The notes below the pieces were generated by a model. The model had not been told where the DNA came from. It ran no database searches and saw only the letters and a program-made list of their open reading frames with translations. The position numbers were made by a program, and so were the translations under genes. Below are positions 20,466 to 28,788 of a DNA stretch of 34,498 nt, piece by piece. Position 1 is the first letter of the stretch. Each line of letters starts with the position of its first letter. Origin of the DNA: Deltaproteobacteria bacterium (lineage in GTDB: Bacteria; Desulfobacterota; Syntrophia; Syntrophales; UBA2210); NCBI GenBank assembly GCA_018399535.1, contig JAGYOR010000007.1, positions 1-34,498 on the forward strand. The letters are read 5' to 3'.

Positions 20466-21226
20466 GGTCGTTGCAGTTTCCGCACGTAGAACCGTTCGAT
20501 GATATTGAGGAACTCCGCCGAGAAGTTTTCTGTTTCAACGGTTATGGCCCGTATTTTCGCCAGGTAGTAATTATAAAAAATAACGGCGGGTATCGCCGCC
20601 GCGAGTCCGGCCGCCGTTGCCACGAGCGCCTCCGAAATACCCGGCGCCACTACGGAAAGCGTGGCCGCGCCCCTGGCGCCGATACCCTGAAACGAATTCA
20701 TTATGCCCCAGACCGTCCCGTACAGGCCGATAAAAGGACAAGCGCTCCCTGTTGTCGCCAGGAATACGAGGAAACGCTCCAGCCTGGTCATTTCATTGTC
20801 GCAGGCCCGGTTCAGCGTTCGTTCTATATTGTCCATTCCTCTGAATTCCAGAGCGGCCGACTCATCTTCGCCGGCAACACCCGGATCGTCACCTTCGCGC
20901 TTCGCCTCGGCCAGCCTGCCGAGTTCCGTATATCCGGCCCTGAACACCTCGGCGATCGTCGAATGACGGAATTTTTTCGACTCGGGGAATATGGCGGACA
21001 GCTTGTTGCTTCTCATGTATACATCAAGAAACATGTCGTTTTCTTTTCTCGTCCGCCTGATCACTCTGAATTTCACCAGGATCACCGCCCATGAAACAAC
21101 CGAAAACATGAGCAGCAACAGCAGGACGAACTGAACCATGGGCCCGGCATCAAAAATCATCTCAAGCATATTGCCGTGAAAAGGCTTTGCGATGTCGGCC
21201 GTCGTAACCGCCAGTACTTCGTTCAC
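20462..21226 (-). CDS. tolQ: TolQ / MotA-ExbB family proton channel protein
   Basis: VQFVLLLLLMFSVVSWAVILVKF, FLATTGSACPFIGLYGTVWGIMNSFQGIGARGAATLSVVAPGISEALVATAAGLAAAIPAVIFYNY; start set to GTG 21226, 7 nt after AAGGAG, instead of the ORF-track 21289. Confidence 0.95.
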   Translation of the reverse strand: MNEVLAVTTADIAKPFHGNMLEMIFDAGPMVQFVLLLLLMFSVVSWAVILVKFRVIRRTRKENDMFLDVYMRSNKLSAIFPESKKFRHSTIAEVFRAGYTELGRLAEAKREGDDPGVAGEDESAALEFRGMDNIERTLNRACDNEMTRLERFLVFLATTGSACPFIGLYGTVWGIMNSFQGIGARGAATLSVVAPGISEALVATAAGLAAAIPAVIFYNYYLAKIRAITVETENFSAEFLNIIERFYVRKLQRP

Positions 21227-21260
21227 CACGAGTCTCCTTGTGTGTTTGTTTTGACCTTCG

Positions 21261-21289
21261 TTTGTAATGTAATTCAGTAACCCTGTCAA
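21261..21289 (-). promoter_or_regulatory. Candidate sigma70 promoter for the tol operon
   Basis: Minus strand TTGACA (21289-21284), 17-nt spacer, TACAAA (21266-21261). Confidence 0.5.
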
Positions 21290-21480
21290 TATATCTTTTC
21301 AGACGGCTGTTTCTAACCGGATGATATTCATGGGATATTTTCGCATCCCTCCGAAAGTGATCATTTTTCATACCGGCAGCGGCGTCGTTTTTCCCGGATT
21401 GCTATTGATTCGGACGCCGGGAGCGAACGAGACGCGTTCATGCAATTGACATCACCGTCGTCTGTGATAAGAAGCCGGTC

Positions 21481-23145
21481 ATGATGTTCAACAGGCAAGC
21501 CGCCCGGCGGACACCGGCCATACTGACCATCCTTGTGCTGCTGTTCCTCTGGAACTGCGGCGAATCACCCAGCTCCGTGCCGGAATCTTCAGAAGAATGC
21601 GACAGGGCCGGCGAAACGACGGCCTACGGAGACATTCTTGTGGAGGGATCTATCGGCGACGCTTCGAACCTGATACCCATCCTCTCTTCCGACAGTGCCT
21701 CGCACGGCATATCACGGCTCATCTTCAACGGACTCGTAAAATATGACAAAGACATAAACCTGGTCGGTGACCTGGCTCGTTCCTGGGATATTTCCGACGA
21801 CGGACTTGTTATAACGTTTCACCTGCGTGACGATGTCACCTGGCATGACAGCAAACCGTTCACCGCCCATGACGTGCTCTACACGTACCAGGTAACTATC
21901 GATCCTAAAACGCCGACGGCCTACGCCGGCGACTTTTTGAAGGTTTCCAAGGCTGAGGTTATTGATGATTTCACATTCCGCGTAACCTACGACGAACCCT
22001 TCGCCCCCGCCCTGGCGAGCTGGGGGGCGGCGGTTCTTCCCCGGCACCTGCTGGAAGGCAGGGATATAACGAGGAGCCCCCTGGTACGCCACCCCGTCGG
22101 CACCGGTCCCTTCATGTTCAAGGAGTGGAAAACGGGACAGAAGATCGTGCTCGAGGCGAATCCGGATTATTTCGAAGGCAGGCCTCGCCTTGATGGATAC
22201 ATCATGCGCATCATCCCCGACATGGCCACCATGTTTCTCGAATTGCGGGCCCAAGGCGTTGACATGATGAACCTGACACCCCTCCAGTACACCAGACAAA
22301 CGGAAGCCCCGGTTTTTCAGAAAAACTACAACAAGTACCGGTATCTCGCCTTCGCGTACACCTACCTGGGTTACAACCTGGAAAATCCTCTCTTCAAGGA
22401 CCGGAGAATCCGGCAGGCCCTCAGCTACGCCATCGACACGGAAGAGATCATTCGGGGCGTTCTTCTCGGCCTCGGACGGGAAGCCACGGGTCCTCTCAAG
22501 CCGGGTACATGGGCCTATAATCCCGATGTCCGTCGGTATCCCTACGATCCTGAAAAGGCTTTGGATTTGCTTGCAGAAGCTGGATGGAAAGACACGACGG
22601 GGGACGGATTCCTGGACCGCGATGGCAAACGTTTCTCCTTCGAAATTATCACCAACCAGGGAAACGAGGTGCGGGCCAAGTGCGCCGAGATCATTCAACG
22701 ACGGCTGGCCGAGATCGGGATAGACGTCCGCATCCGCATCATCGAATGGGCTGCTTTCATCAACGATTTCATCAACAAGAAACGGTTCGACGCCACAATC
22801 CTGGGATGGTCCATTCCCATGGATCCCGATCTGTACGACATCTGGCATTCAAGCAAAACACGGCCGGGGGAGCTGAACTTTATTTCTTTCGCCAACGACA
22901 AGGTTGACGAACTGCTCGAAAAGGGCCGAAGCACCTTTGACATCAAGGAGAGAAAAGCCTGCTATTTCCGGATCCAGGAAATTCTCGCCGAGGAACAGCC
23001 CTATACGTTCCTCTATGTTCCCGATGCCCTTCCCATCATTCACGCCCGTTTCCGGGGGATCGAGCCCGCCCCCGTCGGAATCGGTTACAATCTCATCGAA
23101 TGGTACGTTCCCGAACCGGAGCAACGCTACGTGCTTACTCCCTGA
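21481..23145 (+). CDS. ABC transporter substrate-binding lipoprotein, peptide/nickel type (SBP family 5)
   Basis: Lipobox LLFLWNC; LIFNGLVKYDKDINLVGDLARSWDISDDGLVITFHLRDDVTWHDSKPFTAHDVLYTY, RIRQALSYAIDTEEII. Confidence 0.94.
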   Translation: MMFNRQAARRTPAILTILVLLFLWNCGESPSSVPESSEECDRAGETTAYGDILVEGSIGDASNLIPILSSDSASHGISRLIFNGLVKYDKDINLVGDLARSWDISDDGLVITFHLRDDVTWHDSKPFTAHDVLYTYQVTIDPKTPTAYAGDFLKVSKAEVIDDFTFRVTYDEPFAPALASWGAAVLPRHLLEGRDITRSPLVRHPVGTGPFMFKEWKTGQKIVLEANPDYFEGRPRLDGYIMRIIPDMATMFLELRAQGVDMMNLTPLQYTRQTEAPVFQKNYNKYRYLAFAYTYLGYNLENPLFKDRRIRQALSYAIDTEEIIRGVLLGLGREATGPLKPGTWAYNPDVRRYPYDPEKALDLLAEAGWKDTTGDGFLDRDGKRFSFEIITNQGNEVRAKCAEIIQRRLAEIGIDVRIRIIEWAAFINDFINKKRFDATILGWSIPMDPDLYDIWHSSKTRPGELNFISFANDKVDELLEKGRSTFDIKERKACYFRIQEILAEEQPYTFLYVPDALPIIHARFRGIEPAPVGIGYNLIEWYVPEPEQRYVLTP

Positions 23146-23251
23146 ACTGAAGATCTATTTCTTCACTATGGAAACCGAATGTTCCCGGAACGACTGATAA
23201 TCCGCACTACGTTCCTCTTACTGTCGTCGTCAGCACCCGAAATGGAATCTA

Positions 23252-23277
23252 TCATAAAAAAGCCCCGTTACCGGGGC
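23252..23277 (-). terminator. Rho-independent terminator of the FmdB gene
   Basis: Minus strand GCCCCG-GTAA-CGGGGC followed by TTTTTT. Confidence 0.88.
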
Positions 23278-23321
23278 ATGTAAAATGAATCCAGGTTAAG
23301 CTCCCGCGAGCCGTCGGCCGT

Positions 23322-23609
23322 TCAATCACCGGTCCCCGCATTGGAACTGTCCGTACTTGTAGACTTTTTTCCCGCCTCGACGGCCGTATGTTCCTCGGCC
23401 TTTACCTGATCCACCTGGTCCGACGGTTTCTTTCCGCCGTAATCGGTGACATACCAGCCGGATCCCTTCAACTGGAATGAAGACAGGGATACCTGTTTTC
23501 GCACTTTACCCTTGCAGAACCGGCAGGTCGTTATGGGCGGATCAGATATATTCTGAAAAACCTCGAACTCCTTCCCGCATTTTTCACATTTGTACTCGTA
23601 AATCGGCAT
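23322..23609 (-). CDS. FmdB family zinc-ribbon protein
   Basis: MPIYEYKCEKCGKEFEVFQNISDPPITTCRFCKGKVRKQVSLSSFQLKGSGWYVTDYG. Confidence 0.95.
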   Translation of the reverse strand: MPIYEYKCEKCGKEFEVFQNISDPPITTCRFCKGKVRKQVSLSSFQLKGSGWYVTDYGGKKPSDQVDQVKAEEHTAVEAGKKSTSTDSSNAGTGD

Positions 23610-23696
23610 TTCCCGCTACCTCCAGCAGAATAGTACCCGCGTCGGGACCGCCTGCTTTTATATGCGGCCGGGCCCGGCATCATTTCTATATCGAGA

Positions 23697-24242
23697 TCAG
23701 TTGAGCAAGCGCTCTTCCTCCGAGAATATGTCGCCCACGTGCAGGTCCGATCTGAAACAATCGATGACGAGCTTCATGTCATGATCCGCACCAGGCGCCA
23801 GAATCGTTCTCGTCAATTCGTGAACCCGTTCTTCCTCGATTATCTTTTCTTCCACAGAAGCATCAAAATCCGCGTCGCCGCGATTGAATCGCACCACGTG
23901 AATCAGCTCGTGCATAGCGATGTACTCCATGAGAGGCATCAGTTTCACAAAGGAGGTGCTCCGCTCGACGGCGTGAAGTATACGCCCGTCCTGAAGGCAT
24001 ATCTTAAAAAAATGAAAATTCTCCGGGTTATTGTCTTCTCCGTGTTTTCGATACGCGTAGCGGCACAGGTGAGCAAACGCCCGATCGTCCACCTCGTGAT
24101 CGGCAAGATAAAAACGGGTCTGCACGTCATACCGGTTGTTCCTGAACCCGCCCCGCCCGAGGTTGAAATAACGTTCCGCCAGGGCCTCTGCGCGGTTGAA
24201 AGACCATCCGACGACGGCCATCTGCTCACGGTTGAAATACAT
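23697..24242 (-). CDS. Uncharacterised HExxH zincin-like protein
   Basis: 181 aa with MHELIHVVRFNRGDADFDASVEEKIIEEERVHELT; HELIH encoded at 23898-23912; no clear TM segment or signal peptide. Confidence 0.7.
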   Translation of the reverse strand: MYFNREQMAVVGWSFNRAEALAERYFNLGRGGFRNNRYDVQTRFYLADHEVDDRAFAHLCRYAYRKHGEDNNPENFHFFKICLQDGRILHAVERSTSFVKLMPLMEYIAMHELIHVVRFNRGDADFDASVEEKIIEEERVHELTRTILAPGADHDMKLVIDCFRSDLHVGDIFSEEERLLN

Positions 24243-24332
24243 GGCGAAGACCCGTACCCTCTCACGCCTTCGGAACGTAATATAGCGATATATTTCCCGC
24301 TGTCAAGAGCGTTTCAAAACGTCCCGCGTGCC

Positions 24333-25865
24333 TTACGGCAACGGAATATTCGAGAGCATGTACTTCAGATCCTTGTCTTCGAATCGAATGGCCAGGCCGA
24401 AGAAAGGCGACGAATTGCCGTGCTTGCTTATAAAATCGTCCCAGCCCGCCGTCAGGTACACATTTTTAAAGAGCCGGTAATCAGCGTAGGCTTTAAGATG
24501 CGTGCGACGTTCATCGTCGAAATCGAAGGCCTCGAATGTGAACTGCAGGGCATCTTTGAAGGCGAAATAATCAACACCGACCCCGCCGGTGGACTCGAAA
24601 ATACCGCCTCGCAGAACGATGTCCCTGAAACGCTTGCCGATCTGGGCGTCGAAAAGCACTCCGCTTTTGTCATATTCTTCATAACGAACCGTCCTGCCGG
24701 TTGAGTAATCGGTCCGCTCGGTGACGGTTCTTTTTCCGCGAGGGTCGGCCACTATGCCCAGGGCGTAGAACATGTCTTCCCGCGGCTGGATCCGCACGGT
24801 AAAATAGGACTTCGCTTTGTCCGTCCGGGCGAGATATTCACCCCGGTAAGCAAGGTAGGTCCTGAACTGCTCCGTCTTGGAAACGTAACGGTTTATACCC
24901 TCCATGCTGCGGTCGATGCTTTTCAGACCCCGGTTGATGTTGTCCACGGTCTCGTCCTCGTAGACCAGTTTACCGATGGTTCCCTCACCGGAGCTGATCT
25001 GGGCGGTAACTTTTTGGAGGGACTCGACAGTCGACGTCAGGTTGTCGAAAAGTTCCCTGTTTTCTACAAGCTGGCCCAGTGTTCCCTCACCCCGGTTGAT
25101 TCGTTCGGTGATGTCGCCCAGAGCCGCCACGGATCGATTGAGGTTGTCGAACACATCCCTGTTTTCTACAAGCTGGCCGATCGTCCCTTCACCGTGGTTG
25201 ATCTTGTCGGAAATTTCACTCAGGGAAACAAACGTCCGCTGAATTTCATGGGATGCTTCCGTCAGGCTTTCCGCCAGTCGGCTGAAACTTTCATCGCTTT
25301 TCTCGACCACCCGGTTCAAGTTCACCGTCAAATCACGGGTATTTTCCACGATGGCGCGCAGGTTGGCTTCTCCTTCATCGCCTCCCATGACCTGCCTCAG
25401 GGAGGCGGTTACGGTCTTAATGTCGTTGGCAATGTTTCCCAGCTCCCGGAGCATCTTGTCCATATCGGCGGTCGCTTCCACATGATCGATTTCGCCGTCT
25501 TCGGGTATGTATCCATATTCCTCGCTGCCCGGTTTGATATCGACGTATTTGTCGCCCAGGATGCCATGGGTTTTGAGCGAGGCGATCACGTCCTTCTCCA
25601 GTTTGACCGATGGAAGGATACGCAAGGTTACCACGGCCCGTCCATCTTCAAGAACGATGCTTTCGACCCGTCCGACTTCCACGCCGGCGATCTGCACGGC
25701 CGCGTCCCGCTCCAGGCCGGCCACATTGTCGAAGGCAACCTTTACGGGATAGCCCTTTCGAATGCCGAATCCGTACTCTCCCACCCTGAAGGACATGTAG
25801 CCAAGAATGATCATGGCCGCCAGGACAAAAACCCCTACCTTCGCTTCGGTACTTATGGAGCGCAT
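24333..25865 (-). CDS. mlaD: MlaD/MCE family protein with helical repeats and a putative C-terminal beta-barrel domain
   Basis: N-terminal TM VGVFVLAAMIILGYMSF, MCE domain YPVKVAFDNVAGLERDAAVQIAGVEVGRVESIVL...LKTHGILGDKYVDIKPGS, three GEGTIGQLVENRDVFDNL repeats, C-terminal ~175 aa of alternating amphipathic strands ending ...FFGLAIRFEDKDLKYMLSNIPLP; start set to ATG 25865. Confidence 0.9.
   Translation of the reverse strand: MRSISTEAKVGVFVLAAMIILGYMSFRVGEYGFGIRKGYPVKVAFDNVAGLERDAAVQIAGVEVGRVESIVLEDGRAVVTLRILPSVKLEKDVIASLKTHGILGDKYVDIKPGSEEYGYIPEDGEIDHVEATADMDKMLRELGNIANDIKTVTASLRQVMGGDEGEANLRAIVENTRDLTVNLNRVVEKSDESFSRLAESLTEASHEIQRTFVSLSEISDKINHGEGTIGQLVENRDVFDNLNRSVAALGDITERINRGEGTLGQLVENRELFDNLTSTVESLQKVTAQISSGEGTIGKLVYEDETVDNINRGLKSIDRSMEGINRYVSKTEQFRTYLAYRGEYLARTDKAKSYFTVRIQPREDMFYALGIVADPRGKRTVTERTDYSTGRTVRYEEYDKSGVLFDAQIGKRFRDIVLRGGIFESTGGVGVDYFAFKDALQFTFEAFDFDDERRTHLKAYADYRLFKNVYLTAGWDDFISKHGNSSPFFGLAIRFEDKDLKYMLSNIPLP
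24894..25199 (-). repeat. Three in-frame 102-bp (34-aa) tandem repeats within mlaD
   Basis: NHGEGTIGQLVENRDVFDNLNRSVAALGDITERI / NRGEGTLGQLVENRELFDNLTSTVESLQKVTAQI / SSGEGTIGKLVYEDETVDNINRGLKSIDRSMEGI. Confidence 0.92.
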
Positions 25866-25954
25866 GCCGATCCCCCGATACAATTCTTACGTTTGTCGCA
25901 TATCACCGCCAGCGACGCAACTTAATCCTTCCTCTGCGGCGTTCGGAGAGGCCG

Positions 25955-26701
25955 CTACATGATGCTGATAGGCCCCTCGAGACTGCCGGCCATAAACTGC
26001 TGCACCACGGGGTTTTCCGAGTTTTTCACTTCCTCCGGGGCGCCGAATTCAATAATTTTACCGTCATACAGCATAGCAACCTGGTGACCGATGGAAAAAA
26101 TCGACTTTATGTCGTGGCTGATAACCACGCAGGTCAAATTGTATTTCCGCTGCGTTTCAAAAATCAGCCGGTCGATGGCCTCGGTCATGACAGGGTCGAG
26201 CCCCGTGGTCGGCTCGTCGAAAAGAACGATCTGCGGCTGCATGGCCATGGCCCGCGCCAGGCCTACCCTCTTTTTCATACCGCCCGACAACTCGGACGGC
26301 ATTTTCCCCTCAATGCCCGAAAGACCAACGTCCTGCAACCGCGAACGGACCCGCTCCCTTATCTCGGGTTCCTTCATCCGCGTGTGCTCGCGAAGGGGAA
26401 AGGCCACGTTTTCAAACACGTTCATGGAATCGAACAGCGCCGCCTCCTGGAAGAGCATGCCGAACTTCTTGCGCGTTTCGTTCAGGTCCCGGTCGTTCAT
26501 GGCAGTGATGTCGTCGCCGTCCACGAGAACCTTTCCTTGGTCAGGCTTGATGAGGCCGATAATGTGTTTTAAAAGCACGCTCTTGCCGCCGCCGGATCGA
26601 CCGATGATGATCGTGGTCTTTCCTTCCTCGATCGTGAGGTTCAGGCCGTCCAGTACTTTCTGGGTTTTAAACGACTTGGAAATGTCAACCAGTTGAATCA
26701 T
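25955..26701 (-). CDS. mlaF: ABC transporter ATP-binding protein MlaF
   Basis: [23 protein letters not shown] (Walker A), [34 protein letters not shown]; Mla-type adjacency. Confidence 0.95.
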   Translation of the reverse strand: MIQLVDISKSFKTQKVLDGLNLTIEEGKTTIIIGRSGGGKSVLLKHIIGLIKPDQGKVLVDGDDITAMNDRDLNETRKKFGMLFQEAALFDSMNVFENVAFPLREHTRMKEPEIRERVRSRLQDVGLSGIEGKMPSELSGGMKKRVGLARAMAMQPQIVLFDEPTTGLDPVMTEAIDRLIFETQRKYNLTCVVISHDIKSIFSIGHQVAMLYDGKIIEFGAPEEVKNSENPVVQQFMAGSLEGPISIM

Positions 26702-26728
26702 CGTACACGCTGCCGTCCTTTTCAGGTC

Positions 26729-27508
26729 TCAGAACATCAGGGCCGTCAGGAAATAATCGCTGATCAGTATAGTGATGGCGGCAATAACCACGGCCTCGGT
26801 GGTCGCCTTTCCGACGCCCTCGGCCCCGCCGGTGGTGTTGAACCCCTTGTAACATCCCACGAACGAGAGTATGAGGCCGAAAAAGGCGGCCTTGACGAGA
26901 CCGTTATAAATATCCGATAACTGCACAAAGGTCGTCATGTTCTTCATGAACATGCCCTTGTTGATATCCAGGATGGGTACGCCGACGAAATAGGCCCCCA
27001 CCACCCCGACAAAAACGGAAACCACGGTAAGCACGGGCAGCATGGTGATGCCGGCGATCACCCGGGGAACAATAAGGGTTTTTACCGGGTTGGCGGCCAT
27101 GACGTAAAGGGCGTCGATCTGTTCCGTCACCCGCATGGTGCCCAGTTCAGCCGCCATTGCCGATCCCGCCCGGGCCGTCACCATGAGTGCCGTCAGAACC
27201 GGTCCCAGTTCGCGAGCCATGGCCAGGGCTACCGTTGACCCGACCAGCGTCTCAGCGCTGAACATGCGGAACCCGTAGCATATCTGCAGCGTCATAACCA
27301 TTCCCGTAAAAAGTCCCGTGAGAACCACAACGAAGATGGACTTGACCCCCACGAATTCCATCTGCTTGACTATGAGTCGCATCTTGAAAGGAGGCCGCAC
27401 CGCCCAGGCCACCACCGACAGGAACAGCAGGAGCATCCTTCCCATCTCTTCCAGTGCGGAAAAAATCGATCTGCCGAACCGGTCGAAAAACGCGATCACA
27501 CTGTTCAT
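26729..27508 (-). CDS. mlaE: ABC transporter permease MlaE
   Basis: ARELGPVLTALMVTARAGSAMAAELGTMRVTEQIDALYVMAANPVKTLIVPRVIA and GFNTTGGAEGVGKATTEAVV are MlaE/YrbE signatures. Confidence 0.96.
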   Translation of the reverse strand: MNSVIAFFDRFGRSIFSALEEMGRMLLLFLSVVAWAVRPPFKMRLIVKQMEFVGVKSIFVVVLTGLFTGMVMTLQICYGFRMFSAETLVGSTVALAMARELGPVLTALMVTARAGSAMAAELGTMRVTEQIDALYVMAANPVKTLIVPRVIAGITMLPVLTVVSVFVGVVGAYFVGVPILDINKGMFMKNMTTFVQLSDIYNGLVKAAFFGLILSFVGCYKGFNTTGGAEGVGKATTEAVVIAAITILISDYFLTALMF

Positions 27509-27570
27509 TGATCACCTTCTGCTCTTTTCACGGACACCCTCGTTTTTTTATTTTTATATCCGCAGCCCTC

Positions 27571-28656
27571 TCACAGGGGACCTTTTTTCTTCCGGTGAAC
27601 CTCGAGGGAATACTGAATAATCCGGTCCATGAGATCGGACTGGCTGATGCCCGACTCGGCCGCCTGGTGAAAAAGCACCGTCGACGGCGTCATGCCGGGC
27701 AGGCTGTTCGGCTCGAGCACCACTACTTCACCGTCGTCCTTCACAAACATGTCGATCCGCGCGTACACCTGCAGCCCCAGCGTTATATAGGCCTTTCGGG
27801 CCGTTTCCCGTACCTTCTCGAGAACATCAGGCGGCAGGCGCGCGGGGGTCTTGTTTTCGCCCTGGCCGTAGAGAAACTTGTCTTCCAGCGACAGGATATC
27901 CGCCGTGGGAATCGTTTCAGACGGCGTCAGTGCCTTTGGATCATCCGTTCCTATGACGCCGCAGGTGACCTCCATGCCGGCAATGAACTCCTCCACGAGC
28001 ACTTCGTTGTCCCACTGCATGGCGGCTTCCACCGCCGCGACCGCTTCTTCGCGGGCGTCGACCCTCGTCACCGCCGTCGAGCATCCCTCGCGGGTGGGCT
28101 TCACCACGCAGGGCAGACCTATATTCAGCTCCATTCGTTCGACGACGCCTTCCGGGTCGGCAGTCCATTCCGCGCGCGGCACCACCACTGTTTTCGGCAC
28201 GCCGATCCCCTCCAGGGAAAGCAGTCGTCGTGCGACGTACTTGTTCATGCCCAACGCCGAAGCCAGCACGCCCGAACCCACGTAGGGAATGCCGAGCAGT
28301 TCCAGCAGCCCCTGGAAACAACCATCCTCGCCGTACTTGCCGTGAAGGGCGATATAAACGACGTCCACCTCGTTCTTCAGTTCCTCGTAGGGAATACGCC
28401 GCGCCTCGCCGTCAAGGTCTTCTTCGATATCGGCGGTGGCGTTTCTCATGAGATGCTTGAGGGGAATCAGCCAGAGCCCACCCCTGCCATCCATGAAAAC
28501 GGGGATTGGCTTGTAGCGACCCTTCGGAAGTTTTCCAAAAATGTTCCGGCCGCTTTCGAGAGAAATTTCCCGTTCCGATGAGATCCCCCCCATAACCACG
28601 CCGACCCGTATTATGGAAGGCGAAGAATCGGCCTGTTCCATCAAAGCCATAAGCAA
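27571..28656 (-). CDS. D-alanine--D-alanine ligase family protein (paralog A, nearer mla)
   Basis: GGISSEREISLESGRNIF, ALHGKYGEDGCFQGLLELLGIPYVGSGVLASALGMNK, YARIDMF...VVVLEPNSLPGMTPS; ORF-track start is TTG, ATG 28650 or 28641 equally possible. Confidence 0.92.
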   Translation of the reverse strand: MLMALMEQADSSPSIIRVGVVMGGISSEREISLESGRNIFGKLPKGRYKPIPVFMDGRGGLWLIPLKHLMRNATADIEEDLDGEARRIPYEELKNEVDVVYIALHGKYGEDGCFQGLLELLGIPYVGSGVLASALGMNKYVARRLLSLEGIGVPKTVVVPRAEWTADPEGVVERMELNIGLPCVVKPTREGCSTAVTRVDAREEAVAAVEAAMQWDNEVLVEEFIAGMEVTCGVIGTDDPKALTPSETIPTADILSLEDKFLYGQGENKTPARLPPDVLEKVRETARKAYITLGLQVYARIDMFVKDDGEVVVLEPNSLPGMTPSTVLFHQAAESGISQSDLMDRIIQYSLEVHRKKKGPL

Positions 28657-28693
28657 CCATCCGATTATTATTATTACGTATCAGGCATATACT

Positions 28694-28720
28694 GAGAAAA
28701 AAGAACCTTGTAAAGCTCTT
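28694..28720 (-). terminator. Terminator/attenuator-like hairpin between the two ddl paralogs
   Basis: Minus strand AAGAGCTT-TACA-AGGTTCTT (8-bp stem including G-U pairs) followed by TTTTCTC. Confidence 0.45.
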
Positions 28721-28788
28721 TTCCCTGTATACGGCAATCATCCCCGGAGTCCCGGCGCCGTTGCAGAAAATCATATTCAGGTTGTTTA

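Noticed and set aside
21446-21471. TTGACA with GATAAG upstream of the substrate-binding protein as a promoter
   Set aside because: The spacer is only about 14 nt and the start codon would lie almost at the TSS; not convincing.
21712-22848. 378-aa minus-strand ORF antisense to the substrate-binding protein
   Set aside because: Fully antisense to a confident CDS, with composition typical of a GC-driven mirror frame.
24279-24294. AATATA-GCGA-TATATT inverted repeat between mlaD and the HELIH gene
   Set aside because: Weak AT-only 6-bp stem with no T-tract; not supportable as a terminator.
23739-24704. 321-aa plus-strand ORF spanning the HELIH gene and the mlaD 3' end
   Set aside because: Crosses two genes in antisense and shows no domain; likely a shadow ORF. 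The opposing HELIH ORF has a coherent HExxH motif.
27454-28581. 375-aa plus-strand ORF antisense to ddl paralog A
   Set aside because: His/Arg-rich shadow frame; the opposite strand encodes a clear ATP-grasp ligase.
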